Source: Rhizobium bangladeshense | GTDB taxonomy: Bacteria > Pseudomonadota > Alphaproteobacteria > Rhizobiales > Rhizobiaceae | Length of the DNA stretch: 64,000 nucleotides | Assembly: GCF_017357245.1 (NCBI RefSeq) | Contig: NZ_CP071612.1 | Span: forward strand, 3,870,001-3,934,000 | Direction: 5' to 3' | In this document: positions 1-9,316 of the stretch, piece after piece | Numbering within the stretch: position 1 is the stretch's first letter | How the letters are laid out: every line of letters begins with the position of its first letter | Notes under the pieces: model-generated | The model's input: the letters and a program-made list of their open reading frames with translations, nothing else | The model's database searches: none | What the model was told of the DNA's origin: nothing | Translations under genes and position numbers: made by a program

Positions 1-543
1 CTCGTCAACAAGCCGAAAGTGCTGCTTCTCGACGAGCCGCTTGGCGCGCTTGACCTGAAGCTGCGCGAACAGATGCAGGAGGAACTGAAGAGCCTGCAGC
101 GCGCGCTCGGCATCACCTTCGTCTTCGTGACGCATGACCAGGGCGAAGCGCTGTCCATGGCCGATCGCGTCGCCGTCTTCAACAATGGCAACATCGTCCA
201 GCACGGCACGCCGCAGGAAATTTATCGCTGCCCGAGGACCCGCTTCGTCGCCGATTTCGTCGGCTCGTCCAACGTAATCGCGCCTGATCTGATGGCAGCG
301 CTCGGCGGAGAGAAGCGCTGGGCAAGCCTGCGCCCCGAGGCGATCCGGCTGGCAAGCGACGGCGTCGAGGCGAAGGTCGAAAATGCTAGCTTCCTCGGTG
401 CGGCGACCCGTCTCAGCGTCGACCTCAGAGGCAGCCGCCTGCATGTCACCCTGCCGGCCGGCGCGCCTGTGCCGGATGTCGGCGCCGGCATCCGCCTCGC
501 CTGGCAGCCCGCCGATATCCACTATATGGACGATGCGGCATGA
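1..543 (+). CDS. Polyamine-type ABC transporter ATPase (PotA-like), 5'-truncated
   Basis: This is the C-terminal 180 residues of an ABC ATPase whose start lies before the window; the frame is open from base 1. [11 protein letters not shown] (Walker B plus D-loop) is at residues 7-17 and the H-loop VTHDQ is near residue 44. The remainder is a TOBE-type regulatory domain. Walker A and most of the signature region are missing because of the window edge. The stop overlaps the next permease start as ATGA, so the genes are translationally coupled. The two following permeases resemble PotB and PotC and an aminoaldehyde dehydrogenase follows, so putrescine or spermidine import is the likely role (inference). 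The binding protein is probably upstream of the window. Confidence 0.88.
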   Translation, partial: LVNKPKVLLLDEPLGALDLKLREQMQEELKSLQRALGITFVFVTHDQGEALSMADRVAVFNNGNIVQHGTPQEIYRCPRTRFVADFVGSSNVIAPDLMAALGGEKRWASLRPEAIRLASDGVEAKVENASFLGAATRLSVDLRGSRLHVTLPAGAPVPDVGAGIRLAWQPADIHYMDDAA

Positions 544-1502
544 CGGCTCTCATCATGTCCGACGGCAAGACATCGATCCTTCCGGGACGCAGCGGCGTCT
601 TCGGCCTGATGTCAGACGCCCTCTGGCGACACCCGAAGCTCTTGCTGTTCCTGATGCTGACTCCGCCCCTGCTCTGGCTCGGCATCATCTATATCGGCTC
701 GCTGGTCGCCCTGCTCTTGCAGAGCTTCTTCTCGATCGATGATTTCTCGGGACTGGTGAACTACGAATTCACGCTGTCGACCTACGCCCAGCTTCTAAGC
801 CCGACGAACTTCGACATTATTATGCGTACGGTCGTGATGGCCGCACTGGTCACCGTCGCCTCCGCATTCGTCGCCTTTCCGATCGCCTACTACGCCGCCC
901 GTTACGCCCAGGGAAAGTGGAAGGCGCTCTTCTATCTTGGCGTCATGCTGCCGCTCTGGTCGAGCTACCTCGTCAAGATCTACGCCTGGAAGCTGATCCT
1001 CGCCAAGGAAGGCATTCTTACCTGGATCTTCGAGAAGCTCCATCTCGCCTGGCTGCTGGACAGCGTGCTGGACCTGCCGGTTATCGGCGGCAATTCGCTT
1101 TCGGTAAGCTACCTCGGCACCTTCATCGTCTTCGTCTACGTGTGGCTGCCCTATATGATCCTGCCGACGCAGGCGGCGCTCGAGCGTGTGCCCGGTAACC
1201 TGATCGAAGCGTCGGCGGATCTCGGCGCCACACCGCGCCAGACCTTCCGCACTGTGCTGCTGCCTTTGGCGCTGCCAGGTATAGTCGCGGGTTCGATCTT
1301 CACCTTCTCGCTGACATTGGGCGATTACATCATTCCGCAGATCATCGGGTCGTCCAGGCTCTTCATCGGCCAGGCCGTCTATGCCCAACAGGGAACGGCC
1401 GGCAACGTGCCGCTGGCGGCGGCTTTTTCGGTCGTGCCGATCGTCATCATGGCGCTCTATCTGTGGCTCGCCAAGAAACAGGGAGCCTTCGATGCGCTCT
1501 GA
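540..1502 (+). CDS. ABC transporter permease, PotB-like
   Basis: This 320-residue integral membrane protein has about six hydrophobic segments. The cytoplasmic EAA loop that contacts the ATPase is near residues 221-245 ([20 protein letters not shown]). Length and layout fit the spermidine/putrescine permease family, with a long N-terminal extension before the first transmembrane helix. It starts inside the stop of the ATPase gene and its own stop overlaps the next permease, so this is a tight operon. The substrate is inferred from family resemblance and the downstream dehydrogenase; other cationic or opine-like amines remain possible. Confidence 0.88.
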   Translation: MTALIMSDGKTSILPGRSGVFGLMSDALWRHPKLLLFLMLTPPLLWLGIIYIGSLVALLLQSFFSIDDFSGLVNYEFTLSTYAQLLSPTNFDIIMRTVVMAALVTVASAFVAFPIAYYAARYAQGKWKALFYLGVMLPLWSSYLVKIYAWKLILAKEGILTWIFEKLHLAWLLDSVLDLPVIGGNSLSVSYLGTFIVFVYVWLPYMILPTQAALERVPGNLIEASADLGATPRQTFRTVLLPLALPGIVAGSIFTFSLTLGDYIIPQIIGSSRLFIGQAVYAQQGTAGNVPLAAAFSVVPIVIMALYLWLAKKQGAFDAL

Positions 1503-2304
1503 TCGCAACACAGCGCCGCTGCTCCTGAAGATCGCCGCTGCAGTCGGACTGCTCTTCCTGCATCTGCCGATCCTCTTGATCTTCGTCTATGCCTTCACGA
1601 CCGAGGAAAAGAGCTATCAGTGGCCGCCGCCCGGGCTGACGCTGCAATGGTTCGCGGTCGCATGGGACCGGCCTGACGTCTGGTCGGCGCTGGGCCTCTC
1701 CCTGCAGGTCGCCGTCATCGCAACCGCTATCGCGCTTGTTCTCGGCACGCTCTGCGCGGCAGCCGTCAGCCAGACGAAATTCTTCGGCCGCGAGGCGATC
1801 TCGCTGCTGGTCATCCTGCCGATCGCCCTTCCGGGCATCATCACCGGTATTGCGCTGCGGTCGGCGTTCAGCCTTTTCGACATCCCATTTTCCGTCTGGA
1901 CCATCGTGCTCGGCCACGCCACCTTCTGCGTGGTCGTCGTCTACAACAACGCCGTCGCCCGCTTCCGCCGCACCTCGAGCTCGCTGATCGAAGCCTCCAT
2001 GGATCTCGGCGCCGATGGCTTCCAGACCTTCCGCCATGTCATCCTGCCGAACATCGGCACCGCTCTTCTGGCCGGCGGCATGCTCGCTTTTGCCCTGTCA
2101 TTCGACGAGGTCATCGTCACCACCTTCACCGGCGGCCAGCAATCGACCCTGCCGATCTGGATGCTCGAAGAACTCATCCGCCCGCGCCAGCGCCCCGTCA
2201 CCAACGTGGTGGCCATGGTCGTGGTGCTCGTCACCTTCCTGCCGATCCTGGCAGCCTTTTACCTCACCCGCGACGGCGACCAGATCGCCGGCGCCGGCAA
2301 ATAA
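1492..2304 (+). CDS. ABC transporter permease, PotC-like
   Basis: This 270-residue membrane protein is the second permease half. The ATG at 1492 overlaps the end of the preceding gene by 11 bases and is chosen because it yields a normal short cytoplasmic N terminus before the first hydrophobic helix. The upstream in-frame extension merely shadows the potB-like gene. The EAA loop [20 protein letters not shown] lies near residues 165-185. With its neighbours it would form an inner-membrane importer for polyamines or a related amine (inference). Confidence 0.88.
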   Translation: MRSDRNTAPLLLKIAAAVGLLFLHLPILLIFVYAFTTEEKSYQWPPPGLTLQWFAVAWDRPDVWSALGLSLQVAVIATAIALVLGTLCAAAVSQTKFFGREAISLLVILPIALPGIITGIALRSAFSLFDIPFSVWTIVLGHATFCVVVVYNNAVARFRRTSSSLIEASMDLGADGFQTFRHVILPNIGTALLAGGMLAFALSFDEVIVTTFTGGQQSTLPIWMLEELIRPRQRPVTNVVAMVVVLVTFLPILAAFYLTRDGDQIAGAGK

Positions 2305-2317
2305 CAGGGAGAACATC

Positions 2318-3745
2318 ATGGATACAAAAATGCTGATCGGTTCCCGCTTCGAAAAAGGCACGGAGACGGAGGAGCACATCCTGAACCCGAAGACCGGCGA
2401 GACAGTGATCGATCTTCCCGAGGCCTCGCTTTCCCAGATAGACGCCGCCGTCGATGCCGCCGAAAAAGCCTTCGCGAGCTGGTCGCAGACGACGCCTTCC
2501 GAGCGCTCCGGTTATCTGCTGAAGATCGCCGACGCCATCGAGAAGGACGCCGCAGGTTTCGCAGCGCTGGAGGCGCTGAACTGCGGCAAGCCGATCAATT
2601 CTGTGCTGAACGACGAAATCCCGGCGATCGTCGATTGTTATCGCTTCTTCGCAGGCGCGGTGCGCAATCTGCATGGACCGGCCGCCGGCGAATATCTGCC
2701 CGGTCATACCTCGATGATCCGCCGCGATCCGATCGGCGTCGTTGGCTCGATCGCGCCATGGAACTATCCGCTGATGATGATGGCTTGGAAGCTTGCGCCG
2801 GCAATTGCCGGCGGCAATACCGTCGTCTTCAAGCCGTCCGAGCAGACGCCGCTGACGGCGCTGAAGATGGCGAAGCTGCTCTCCGACATCCTTCCCGAAG
2901 GCGTCGTCAACGTCATTCTTGGCCGCGGCGAAAGCGTCGGCAACGCCCTGATCAATCACGCCAAGATCGGCATGATCTCGATCACAGGCGATGTCGCGAC
3001 CGGCAAGAAGGTGCTGCAGGCCGCCGCCAAGACGGTCAAACGCACCCATCTCGAACTCGGCGGCAAGGCCCCTGTCATCGTCTTCGACGATGCCGATATA
3101 GATGCCGTCGTGTCGGGCATCCGCACCTTCGGCTATTACAATGCCGGCCAGGATTGCACCGCCGCCTGCCGCATCTATGCCGACGCCAGGGTCTACGACA
3201 ATTTCGTCGCCGATCTCTCGTCTGCTGTCGCCAGCATCCGCTTCAACCAGTCTGACGATACCGAAAACGAGATCGGGCCGCTGATTTCCAGGCGCCAGCG
3301 CGACCGCGTCGAAAGCTTCGTCGCCCGCGCTTCCGAGCACAAGCACATGGAAATCACCACCGGCGGCAAGGTCTCCGGCGATAAGGGCTTCTTCTTCACT
3401 CCGACTGTCATTGCTGGTGCCCTGCAGGACGACGAGATCGTCCGCCGCGAGGTCTTCGGCCCGGTCGTCTCGGTCACCCGTTTCTCCGACGCCGAGGATG
3501 CCATCGCCTGGGCGAACGACAGCGATTACGGTCTCGCCTCTTCGGTCTGGACCAGGGATATCGGCCGCGGCATGAAGACCGCCGCCCGGCTGCAATATGG
3601 CTGCACCTGGATCAATACGCATTTCATGCTGGTCAACGAGATGCCGCATGGCGGCCTCAAACAATCAGGTTACGGCAAGGACATGTCGGTCTACGCGCTG
3701 GAGGATTATACCGCCGTTCGCCATGTGATGATCAATCACGGCTGA
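2318..3745 (+). CDS. Aldehyde dehydrogenase, probable gamma-aminobutyraldehyde (1-pyrroline) dehydrogenase
   Basis: This 475-residue NAD(P)-dependent aldehyde dehydrogenase starts at ATG 2318, 13 bases after the permease stop and behind an AGGGAGA ribosome site. The general base Glu246 (LELGGK) and nucleophile Cys280 (GQDCTAA) are present at the usual 34-residue spacing. Family members oxidise 4-aminobutanal, the product of putrescine deamination or transamination, to GABA; betaine aldehyde is another common substrate. Its position at the end of a PotABC-like import operon favours the putrescine-to-GABA route (inference). Confidence 0.87.
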   Translation: MDTKMLIGSRFEKGTETEEHILNPKTGETVIDLPEASLSQIDAAVDAAEKAFASWSQTTPSERSGYLLKIADAIEKDAAGFAALEALNCGKPINSVLNDEIPAIVDCYRFFAGAVRNLHGPAAGEYLPGHTSMIRRDPIGVVGSIAPWNYPLMMMAWKLAPAIAGGNTVVFKPSEQTPLTALKMAKLLSDILPEGVVNVILGRGESVGNALINHAKIGMISITGDVATGKKVLQAAAKTVKRTHLELGGKAPVIVFDDADIDAVVSGIRTFGYYNAGQDCTAACRIYADARVYDNFVADLSSAVASIRFNQSDDTENEIGPLISRRQRDRVESFVARASEHKHMEITTGGKVSGDKGFFFTPTVIAGALQDDEIVRREVFGPVVSVTRFSDAEDAIAWANDSDYGLASSVWTRDIGRGMKTAARLQYGCTWINTHFMLVNEMPHGGLKQSGYGKDMSVYALEDYTAVRHVMINHG

Positions 3746-3812
3746 CGGTGAACCCGGCAAGGATATAGCAGCGACCCCGACAGCAGAGAACACCATCCGT
3801 TTCGCGCGACGC

Positions 3813-3837
3813 GGAACATTTTCCCGGTTGCCGCGTC
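3813..3837 (+). promoter_or_regulatory. Candidate EcfG (RpoE2-type) general stress promoter
   Basis: GGAAC at 3813-3817 is followed after exactly 16 bases by CGTC at 3834-3837, 28 bases before the DUF1328 start. Alphaproteobacterial EcfG/RpoE2 promoters have GGAAC, then 16-18 bases, then roughly cGTT. The -35 is perfect and the -10 has one change. Assignment is by pattern only. Confidence 0.45.
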
Positions 3838-3865
3838 TTTTCAGGCAAACGCAAAGGATGATGTC

Positions 3866-4039
3866 ATGCTGAAATGGGCTCTGATATTCTTCGTTATTTC
3901 GATCATCGCCGGCTTCTTTGGCTTCTCCGGCGTCTCAGCCGCCACCGCGACCATCGCCCGGGTGCTCTTCGGTATCGCGCTGGTGATCTTCCTGATCTTC
4001 CTGGTTCTGGCACTGCTGGCCGGCCAGGCGGTCTTGTGA
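3866..4039 (+). CDS. DUF1328 small membrane protein
   Basis: A 57-residue, almost wholly hydrophobic protein starts [20 protein letters not shown], with a second transmembrane segment near residues 32-55. This matches the DUF1328 (YtjA-like) family in length and sequence style. AAGGATGATGTC precedes the start. Family members are small inner-membrane proteins of unknown biochemical function that are often stress-induced in alphaproteobacteria. The candidate EcfG promoter just upstream agrees with that. Confidence 0.85.
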   Translation: MLKWALIFFVISIIAGFFGFSGVSAATATIARVLFGIALVIFLIFLVLALLAGQAVL

Positions 4040-4083
4040 ACGGTTCGGACGCCAGCTGAGACCGTCGAATGCGGACGGATGCG

Positions 4084-4527
4084 TCACATCATGGCCCTCA
4101 GCCAGGGAGGAACGCCTCGAGTCCGCCTTTTCAGCAGATTGTCGACCGATATCGATCCGGCACCGGTAGCCACCAGGACGAACATGCCGCCGGCAATCGC
4201 CAGATCCTTCTCGAAATGCAGGAGCTCGTTTTGACTGGCAAAGTTCGTGTGGAAGAGCAAAGCGGTCGCCAGGCAGAAGAGCGCCAGCGCCGCGGCTCCG
4301 AGCCTGCCGAGGAAACCAGTCGCGACGGAAGCGCCGGCGCCGAGCTGAAGGGCGATGGTAGCGAAGGCTACCGGCGCCGACAGTCCCAATTTCGCGAAGG
4401 TGTCGATGGTCGCCGCGAGATCCGCCGCAAGTGACCAGCCTTCGTGCAGGAAGATCAGCGACAGCAAAAGCCTGCCGAGGAGCAGGACAAGATCGGCCGG
4501 TCGGTACCTGCTTGCGGCGCTTTCCAT
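4084..4527 (-). CDS. DoxX family membrane protein
   Basis: This is a 147-residue protein with four predicted transmembrane helices. Its N-terminal pattern RPADLVLLLGRLLLSLIFLHEG is typical of DoxX. The start at 4527 is chosen because GGAGG lies directly upstream on the minus strand; the longer upstream reading is an open-frame artefact. DoxX proteins are inner-membrane proteins linked in some bacteria to oxidative-stress or redox functions, and no specific role can be assigned here. A second, divergent DoxX gene lies at 39365-39760. Confidence 0.8.
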   Translation of the reverse strand: MESAASRYRPADLVLLLGRLLLSLIFLHEGWSLAADLAATIDTFAKLGLSAPVAFATIALQLGAGASVATGFLGRLGAAALALFCLATALLFHTNFASQNELLHFEKDLAIAGGMFVLVATGAGSISVDNLLKRRTRGVPPWLRAMM

Positions 4528-4646
4528 GATAGCCTCCTGCCCAGAGCAGATAGTCCGCCTGCCCTGCTGCTGCCTCGATCTCCCGCCCGTGCTGCCTTGG
4601 ATGCGTGCGATGCTCGAATTCTCCAGATCGCCCGGGGCACGGCCTA

Positions 4647-5312
4647 TTATAGCAAACTCGCCCCGACATTGATCGCCAATGCCAGAATTGTCGTATTGAA
4701 CAGGAACGACAGCACAGCGTGCAGCAGCGTCAGCTTGCGCATGCTGGTCGAACTGACCGCGACATCCGCCGTCTGCGCGGCAACACCGATGGTGAAGGAG
4801 AAATAGAGGAAATCCCAATATCTGGGCTCGTCGATTCCGTCGGGGAATTTCAGGCCGCCCTCATCGTCCGCCCCGCCGTAGAAATAATGAGCATAATGGA
4901 TGGTGAAGAGCGTGTGCAGGAAGACCCAGGAGATCAAGATCGTCAGCACCGCGCCACCGGCCCGGACCAGCGCGACATCGGGCGTCGCCTCTTTGATCGA
5001 ATGCAGCTCGAGGCCGATGCCGGCGATGCTCGCAAGCGCCGCGCCGATCGAAAGAGCCAGCAAGACCGTGTCGGAAAAATCGAGGTCCTCAGAGCGCTTC
5101 CGGATGCTCTCGACCGTCGCCCGCAGCATCTTGCGCCAGCTGAGCGCGATGAAGACGCCGGCGCTGGCGTTCCATCCGAACAGCACGTTGCGGGCGCTGA
5201 CTTCCCGCGAGGTCACGGCCAGGAAGACTGCCAAGCCGACAAGGGCGGCGATGATGAAGCTTGCATGTCGGGAGGAAAGCACCGCCAGAGACGTTGTCCG
5301 TTCCTCCTCCAT
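4647..5312 (-). CDS. DUF1345 integral membrane protein
   Basis: This 221-residue membrane protein has about five hydrophobic segments and the FYGGADDEGGLKFPDG region plus YWDFLYFSFTIGVAAQTADV, which are characteristic of DUF1345. Two starts are possible: ATG 5330 and ATG 5312. The second is preferred because CGGAGGCGAAG sits five bases before it. Function is unknown for the family. It lies 119 bases upstream of the DoxX gene on the same strand, so the two could be cotranscribed. Confidence 0.8.
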   Translation of the reverse strand: MEEERTTSLAVLSSRHASFIIAALVGLAVFLAVTSREVSARNVLFGWNASAGVFIALSWRKMLRATVESIRKRSEDLDFSDTVLLALSIGAALASIAGIGLELHSIKEATPDVALVRAGGAVLTILISWVFLHTLFTIHYAHYFYGGADDEGGLKFPDGIDEPRYWDFLYFSFTIGVAAQTADVAVSSTSMRKLTLLHAVLSFLFNTTILALAINVGASLL

Positions 5313-5350
5313 CTTCGCCTCCGGCCGCATAGGTCTTTGATAACAGCATG

Positions 5351-5384
5351 AAAAAGGCGCGGTTGCCAGTAGGCCACCGCGCCT
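5351..5384 (-). terminator. Intrinsic terminator downstream of tal
   Basis: Reading the minus strand after the tal stop, a perfect 9-bp stem AGGCGCGGT/ACCGCGCCT (5376-5384 with 5355-5363) with a 12-base loop is followed by five T residues (5351-5355). It separates tal from the DUF1345 gene on the same strand. Confidence 0.85.
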
Positions 5385-5405
5385 GCGATCCTTTGCCGTA
5401 CCCTA

Positions 5406-6371
5406 TCAGGCCGCGGCGAGCTGCAATTCCTTTTGCACCATGCTGCGCAGCGTCCCCAAGTCCTTGGCGAAAGCGCGGATACCTTCGGCGAGCTTTTCGG
5501 TCGCCATCGCGTCTTCGTTCATCATCCAGCGGAAGGTCTTTTCGTCGACGGCGATTTTCGCGGCCGGCTTGACCGTTTCAGGCGACAACTTGCGCTCGAG
5601 CTTGCCCAGGTCATTCGACAGCTCGTCGAGCAGGTTCGGAGCGATGGTCAGGCGGTCGCAGCCGGCCAGCGCTTCGATTTCGCCGGTATTGCGGAAGGAT
5701 GCGCCCATGACAACCGTCTTGATGTCATTGGCTTTGTAGTAATTGTAGATTTCACGGACGGACAGGACGCCCGGATCTTCCTCGGCGGTGAAATCCTTGC
5801 CCGTCGATTTCTTGTACCAGTCGAGGATACGGCCGACGAAAGGCGAGATCAGGAAAACCTTGGCATCGGCGCAGGCGATCGCCTGTGCCTTGGAGAAGAG
5901 CAGCGTCAGATTGCAGTCAATGCCTTCCTTCTGCAGGATTTCCGCTGCGCGAATACCTTCCCAAGTGGAGGCCAGCTTGATGAGGATACGGTCTTTCTCG
6001 ATGCCGCGTTCCTTGTAGGCGGCAATGATGCTGCGTGCCTTGTTCAGCGATGCTTCTGTATCGAAGGACAGGTCGGCATCGACTTCCGTCGAAACGCGGC
6101 CGGGAACGAGCTTCACCAGGGCAGCGCCGACGGAGATGGCAAGGCGGTCGGCAACGGCTGCAGCAGCGACATTTGCATCGCCGCCGAGCTTCTTGCCCCA
6201 GGCGATCGCTTCCTTCATGTCGTCGGCGAACATTTCGGTGCCGAGCGCCTTGAGAACGATGGATGGGTTGGTCGTGCAATCAACCGGCTTCAGGCGGGCG
6301 ACCGCCTGAATATCGCCGGTATCGGCGACGACGGTGGTAATCTCGCGGAGTTGGTCAAGCTTGGATGTCAT
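5406..6371 (-). CDS. tal: Transaldolase
   Basis: This 321-residue enzyme of the TalB type transfers a dihydroxyacetone unit between sedoheptulose-7-phosphate and glyceraldehyde-3-phosphate in the cytosolic non-oxidative pentose phosphate pathway. The Schiff-base lysine falls at residue 132 in [13 protein letters not shown], the same number as in Escherichia coli TalB. The substrate motif VDCTTNPS is at residues 30-37. It is monocistronic: a clear terminator follows and a 424-bp divergent intergenic region precedes it. Length and motifs are standard. Confidence 0.97.
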   Translation of the reverse strand: MTSKLDQLREITTVVADTGDIQAVARLKPVDCTTNPSIVLKALGTEMFADDMKEAIAWGKKLGGDANVAAAAVADRLAISVGAALVKLVPGRVSTEVDADLSFDTEASLNKARSIIAAYKERGIEKDRILIKLASTWEGIRAAEILQKEGIDCNLTLLFSKAQAIACADAKVFLISPFVGRILDWYKKSTGKDFTAEEDPGVLSVREIYNYYKANDIKTVVMGASFRNTGEIEALAGCDRLTIAPNLLDELSNDLGKLERKLSPETVKPAAKIAVDEKTFRWMMNEDAMATEKLAEGIRAFAKDLGTLRSMVQKELQLAAA

Positions 6372-6795
6372 GGTTGGTGATCCTTATTGAATTCAGAGCG
6401 GACCGGCGCGACTTCCGCCCGGCAAAGAGATGATCTTGGGACAGATGGTTTGCATGCTGCAGGCGAATATACGCGCTTCCGTCACGGATGATTCATAAAC
6501 GTGAGGGACAGTCGACGTGTTCCGGCCCGGTGTGAACGGCTGCTCGAACGCAGGCAATATCGCCTGCGGCGCAAAGGCCGGTCGTGACTTTCGGCATGCC
6601 CGCACTATGTCCTCCTCGGACGGACAGGAACGACTTCATGTCGCGAGGACTATCAACGCGCAGCCTAGGAAAAGTCAAGGACATTTGTGCATTTCAGTTG
6701 ACATAAGTGTCACGCCCGTCATTATCCCAACAGCAAGCGCACAGGCGCAGCCTTTCGCCACCAGGGGTTTAGGCGAAAATCCTGCGGGAGGAGAC
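6372..6795. other. 424-bp divergent intergenic region, tal / SorC regulator
   Basis: No convincing gene is seen in this gap. It must hold the tal promoter (minus) and the regulator promoter (plus). An in-frame upstream extension of the regulator runs through most of it, but it has no ribosome site and no family resemblance. The only marked structure is the operator-like pair at 6679-6712. Confidence 0.6.
6679..6712 (+). promoter_or_regulatory. Candidate tandem operator of the SorC regulator, overlapping a TTGACA box
   Basis: TGACATAAGTGTCA (6699-6712) is a palindrome with TGACA/TGTCA arms. Exactly 20 bp upstream, GGACATTTGTGCAT (6679-6692) shares GACAT and GTG at the same offsets. A perfect TTGACA (6698-6703) lies inside the second site. 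Two similar sites two helical turns apart, 84 bp before the regulator, suggest autoregulation (inference). Confidence 0.45.
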
Positions 6796-7791
6796 GTGGT
6801 CAAGCTCAAACGCGGCACCCATACCGCCTATTCCGAGGCCTCCTCGCTGCGACTGAGGGCCGCATGGCTCTACTACAATGAGGGCCTGACCCAGAAGGAC
6901 GTCGCCGAACAGCTGGGCATCAGCCGGACGACGGTGATCCGGCTGCTCGACGAGTCGATGAAGCGCAGCGAAGTCCAGATCTGGATCAACGATTCGATCG
7001 GTGATTGCGTCGAGCTTTCGGTCAAGCTGGAGCGTGCCTATGGCCTCGACGAGGCGATCGTCGTGCCTGCGCCGGTTCATTGCGACGTCGATTCGCTGGC
7101 AAAGAATGTCGGTCTGGCGCTCGGCCAGTTCCTCTCAGAAGCCATCCCCGACGACTATACGATCGGTGTCGGCTGGGGCCGCACCATGACCGCCTCGCTA
7201 GCGAGCTTCCGGCCGCCACGCCGCGCCAATTGTAAGGTCGTCTCGCTGCTCGGCGGCATCGTTGCCGTGCACCAGACGAACCCGATCGATTACACTTGGC
7301 GGCTGGCAAATCAGCTCGGCGCCGAATGTTATATGTTCCTGGCGCCGCTTCTCGTCGATTCCGTCGAGACCAAACGCAATCTGATCGACAAATGCGGGTT
7401 GGACACGATCTACCGTCTCGCCGAGAATCTCGATCTCGCCATCGTCAGTTGTGGTGATATCGGGCCGCACTCGACCTCGCTATCGGAAGGATGGATATCG
7501 AAGGCCGAGCTGCAGGAACTGATCAATGCCGGCTGCGTCTGCGACACCATGTTCAACTTTCTCGACAAGGACGGCCATTCGGTCGACCACTCGATCAACC
7601 AGCGCGTGATGTCGGTGGATCTCGACATGCTGAAGGAGGCCAAGCACATCGTGCTTTCCTCGGGCGGCGCCCACCGGGCCACCGCCATCCGCGCTACGAT
7701 CAAGCGCATCGGCTGCAACACCCTGATCACCGATGAAGGCGCGGCGCAAGCATTGCTTGATCTGGCCGAAGAGGCCCGAAGCGCGCCGTGA
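6796..7791 (+). CDS. SorC/DeoR-family sugar-binding transcriptional regulator
   Basis: This is a 331-residue regulator. An N-terminal helix-turn-helix (LYYNEGLTQKDVAEQLGISR, roughly residues 23-42) is followed by a SorC sugar-phosphate-binding domain with the GVGWGRT phosphate loop. The GTG at 6796 is chosen because GGAGGAG ends three bases before it and the protein then has normal family length. SorC proteins are tetrameric regulators controlled by phosphorylated sugars. The gene is divergent from transaldolase, which hints at a pentose or heptulose phosphate effector, but this is only contextual. A second SorC gene is at 21216-22169. Confidence 0.88.
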   Translation: MVKLKRGTHTAYSEASSLRLRAAWLYYNEGLTQKDVAEQLGISRTTVIRLLDESMKRSEVQIWINDSIGDCVELSVKLERAYGLDEAIVVPAPVHCDVDSLAKNVGLALGQFLSEAIPDDYTIGVGWGRTMTASLASFRPPRRANCKVVSLLGGIVAVHQTNPIDYTWRLANQLGAECYMFLAPLLVDSVETKRNLIDKCGLDTIYRLAENLDLAIVSCGDIGPHSTSLSEGWISKAELQELINAGCVCDTMFNFLDKDGHSVDHSINQRVMSVDLDMLKEAKHIVLSSGGAHRATAIRATIKRIGCNTLITDEGAAQALLDLAEEARSAP

Positions 7792-7819
7792 GCTTTCAAT
7801 TTGGCTTGCCGCGCTTCAT

Positions 7820-7839
7820 GCCGTGCTTTTTAGCACGGC
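7820..7839. terminator. Bidirectional hairpin between converging genes
   Basis: GCCGTGCT (7820-7827) and AGCACGGC (7832-7839) form a perfect 8-bp stem around a TTTT loop, between the stops of the SorC gene (plus) and the MGMT gene (minus). TTACTTT follows on the plus strand. Confidence 0.7.
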
Positions 7840-7844
7840 TTACT

Positions 7845-8717
7845 TTACGCATGCGCCGATTCCCAACCAAGCATCGCCCGTTTGCGGGTGAGGCCCCAGT
7901 GGTAACCCGTCAGCGCACCGTTTTTGCCGAGCGCCCGGTGGCAAGGCACTACGAAGGAGATCGGATTTGCGCCCACCGCCGCCCCCACGGCCCGCTGCGC
8001 CGACGGCCGGCCGATTTCGTTGGCGATGTCGGAATAGGTGACCGCCCTGCCGAAGGGTATCTTCAGCAGGCTCTGCCAGACACGCACCTGGAAGTCTGTG
8101 CCGATCAGCACGACGCGCAGCGGCTGCTCGGAAGACCATTTCCCGGGTTCGAAGATGCGGGCGGCATAGGGCATCGTCGCCTGCAGGTCTTCAATATATT
8201 CGGCATTCGGCCAGCGGCAGGTCATGTCCTCGAGGCAAGCCCGTTCCCCGCCGGAATCGCTGAAGGCAAGGCCGGCAAGACCGCGATCGGTCACCATGAT
8301 CAGCGCCACGCCGAAGGGGCAGATGTGGAAGCCGTAGCGGATGATGAGGCCGCCGCCTTTCGCCTTCCATTCGCCGGGTGACATCGCTTCGTGGGTAACG
8401 AAAAGGTCGTGCAGGCGGCTCGGCCCGGAGAGGCCGACTTCGATCGACGTCTCGAGCAACGGCATATCTTCCTTGCGCAGCAGCCGCTTGGCGTGGTCGA
8501 GCGTCACCGCCTGCAGGAAACCTTTTGGCGAGAGGCCGGCCCAGCGGGTAAAGGTCTTCTGCAGCTGCGTCGGCGACTGGTTGAGCCGCGCGGCGATCGC
8601 CTCCAGCGACGGCTGGTCGCGGTAATCCTCGGTGATGAGTTCGATGACCCGACGGACGATGTCGTAATCAGGGCCGTCAGGCGTGATGTCGGTCTGCGGG
8701 TTCGCAATCATGTCCAT
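7845..8717 (-). CDS. AraC-domain / O6-methylguanine-DNA methyltransferase fusion
   Basis: This 290-residue protein couples an N-terminal AraC-type helix-turn-helix (about residues 15-115) to a C-terminal MGMT domain. The methyl-acceptor cysteine is Cys259 in VVPCHRALG. The start at 8717 follows AAGGAGAAAGACC; the longer open frame upstream lacks domain content. Escherichia coli Ada also carries an N-terminal four-cysteine zinc domain that repairs methylphosphotriesters and switches it into an activator. That domain is absent here, so how the AraC part is activated is unclear. The role is direct reversal of O6-alkylguanine damage. Confidence 0.9.
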   Translation of the reverse strand: MDMIANPQTDITPDGPDYDIVRRVIELITEDYRDQPSLEAIAARLNQSPTQLQKTFTRWAGLSPKGFLQAVTLDHAKRLLRKEDMPLLETSIEVGLSGPSRLHDLFVTHEAMSPGEWKAKGGGLIIRYGFHICPFGVALIMVTDRGLAGLAFSDSGGERACLEDMTCRWPNAEYIEDLQATMPYAARIFEPGKWSSEQPLRVVLIGTDFQVRVWQSLLKIPFGRAVTYSDIANEIGRPSAQRAVGAAVGANPISFVVPCHRALGKNGALTGYHWGLTRKRAMLGWESAHA

Positions 8718-8796
8718 GGTCTTTCTCCTTGCAGCAAGGAGATAATCAATAGGCGGGGGGTAAGCCACCCGATTCTTGCGCGTTCGCCTGATGCGC

Positions 8797-9294
8797 TCAG
8801 ATACGCTGCCTGACGGTGGCGAGCGCACCTTTGAAGGCCTTGGCGAAGCTCTCGCGATCGTCAGGATTGAGGAAGGAACCAATATCCGTACGGCGGCCCT
8901 CGCCGAAAATATGCATGGAGAGGATGCCGATCTCCTGGTGCCTGCGAACGAGGAAACGCGCCCAGAAGGGATTGAAATGATGCTCCACCATCCGTCCCGA
9001 TGGAGCAAACTTGCGCACCGATACGTCCGTGCGCGACACGATGACCTGTTCGCGCACCTTCCCGGAACGGTAATTCAGCCAAAAGGCGCCGTAGAGAAGC
9101 GCGAAATCCAATCCGAAGAAGAAGCCGATCGGCCAGGCGCCGGTGACGATGAAGAACATCCCATAGAGGAAGCAGACGGCGCCGGACAGAATGAGCAGCA
9201 CCTTGAAGCCCCGGCGGCCGAGCGACCGGTGAGGGAAAAGCTCGGCGGCGAAAACAGGCTGCTCGTTGGAGCTGTTGGCGTTGCTTTCCATCAT
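8797..9294 (-). CDS. DUF2244 membrane protein
   Basis: This 165-residue protein has two adjacent hydrophobic helices (VLLILSGAVCFLYGMFFIVTG and WPIGFFFGLDFALLYGAFWL) followed by a soluble C-terminal region, as expected for DUF2244. ATG 9294 or 9291 could be the start (MMESN or MESN). Its 5' end is only 22 bases from the divergent nth start, so the two promoters must overlap the coding edges. Function is unknown. Confidence 0.82.
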   Translation of the reverse strand: MMESNANSSNEQPVFAAELFPHRSLGRRGFKVLLILSGAVCFLYGMFFIVTGAWPIGFFFGLDFALLYGAFWLNYRSGKVREQVIVSRTDVSVRKFAPSGRMVEHHFNPFWARFLVRRHQEIGILSMHIFGEGRRTDIGSFLNPDDRESFAKAFKGALATVRQRI

Positions 9295-9316
9295 GACGGC
9301 TGAGTATAGAGTTTCT

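Noticed and set aside
2264..3664. A 466-codon minus-strand frame across the aldehyde dehydrogenase gene
   Set aside because: The plus-strand product has intact catalytic residues and operon context. The antisense frame is a codon-bias shadow.
6517..6795. Upstream extension of the SorC regulator into the tal intergenic region
   Set aside because: GTG 6796 has a strong GGAGGAG ribosome site and gives the standard family length. The extension would cover the promoter and operator-like sites.
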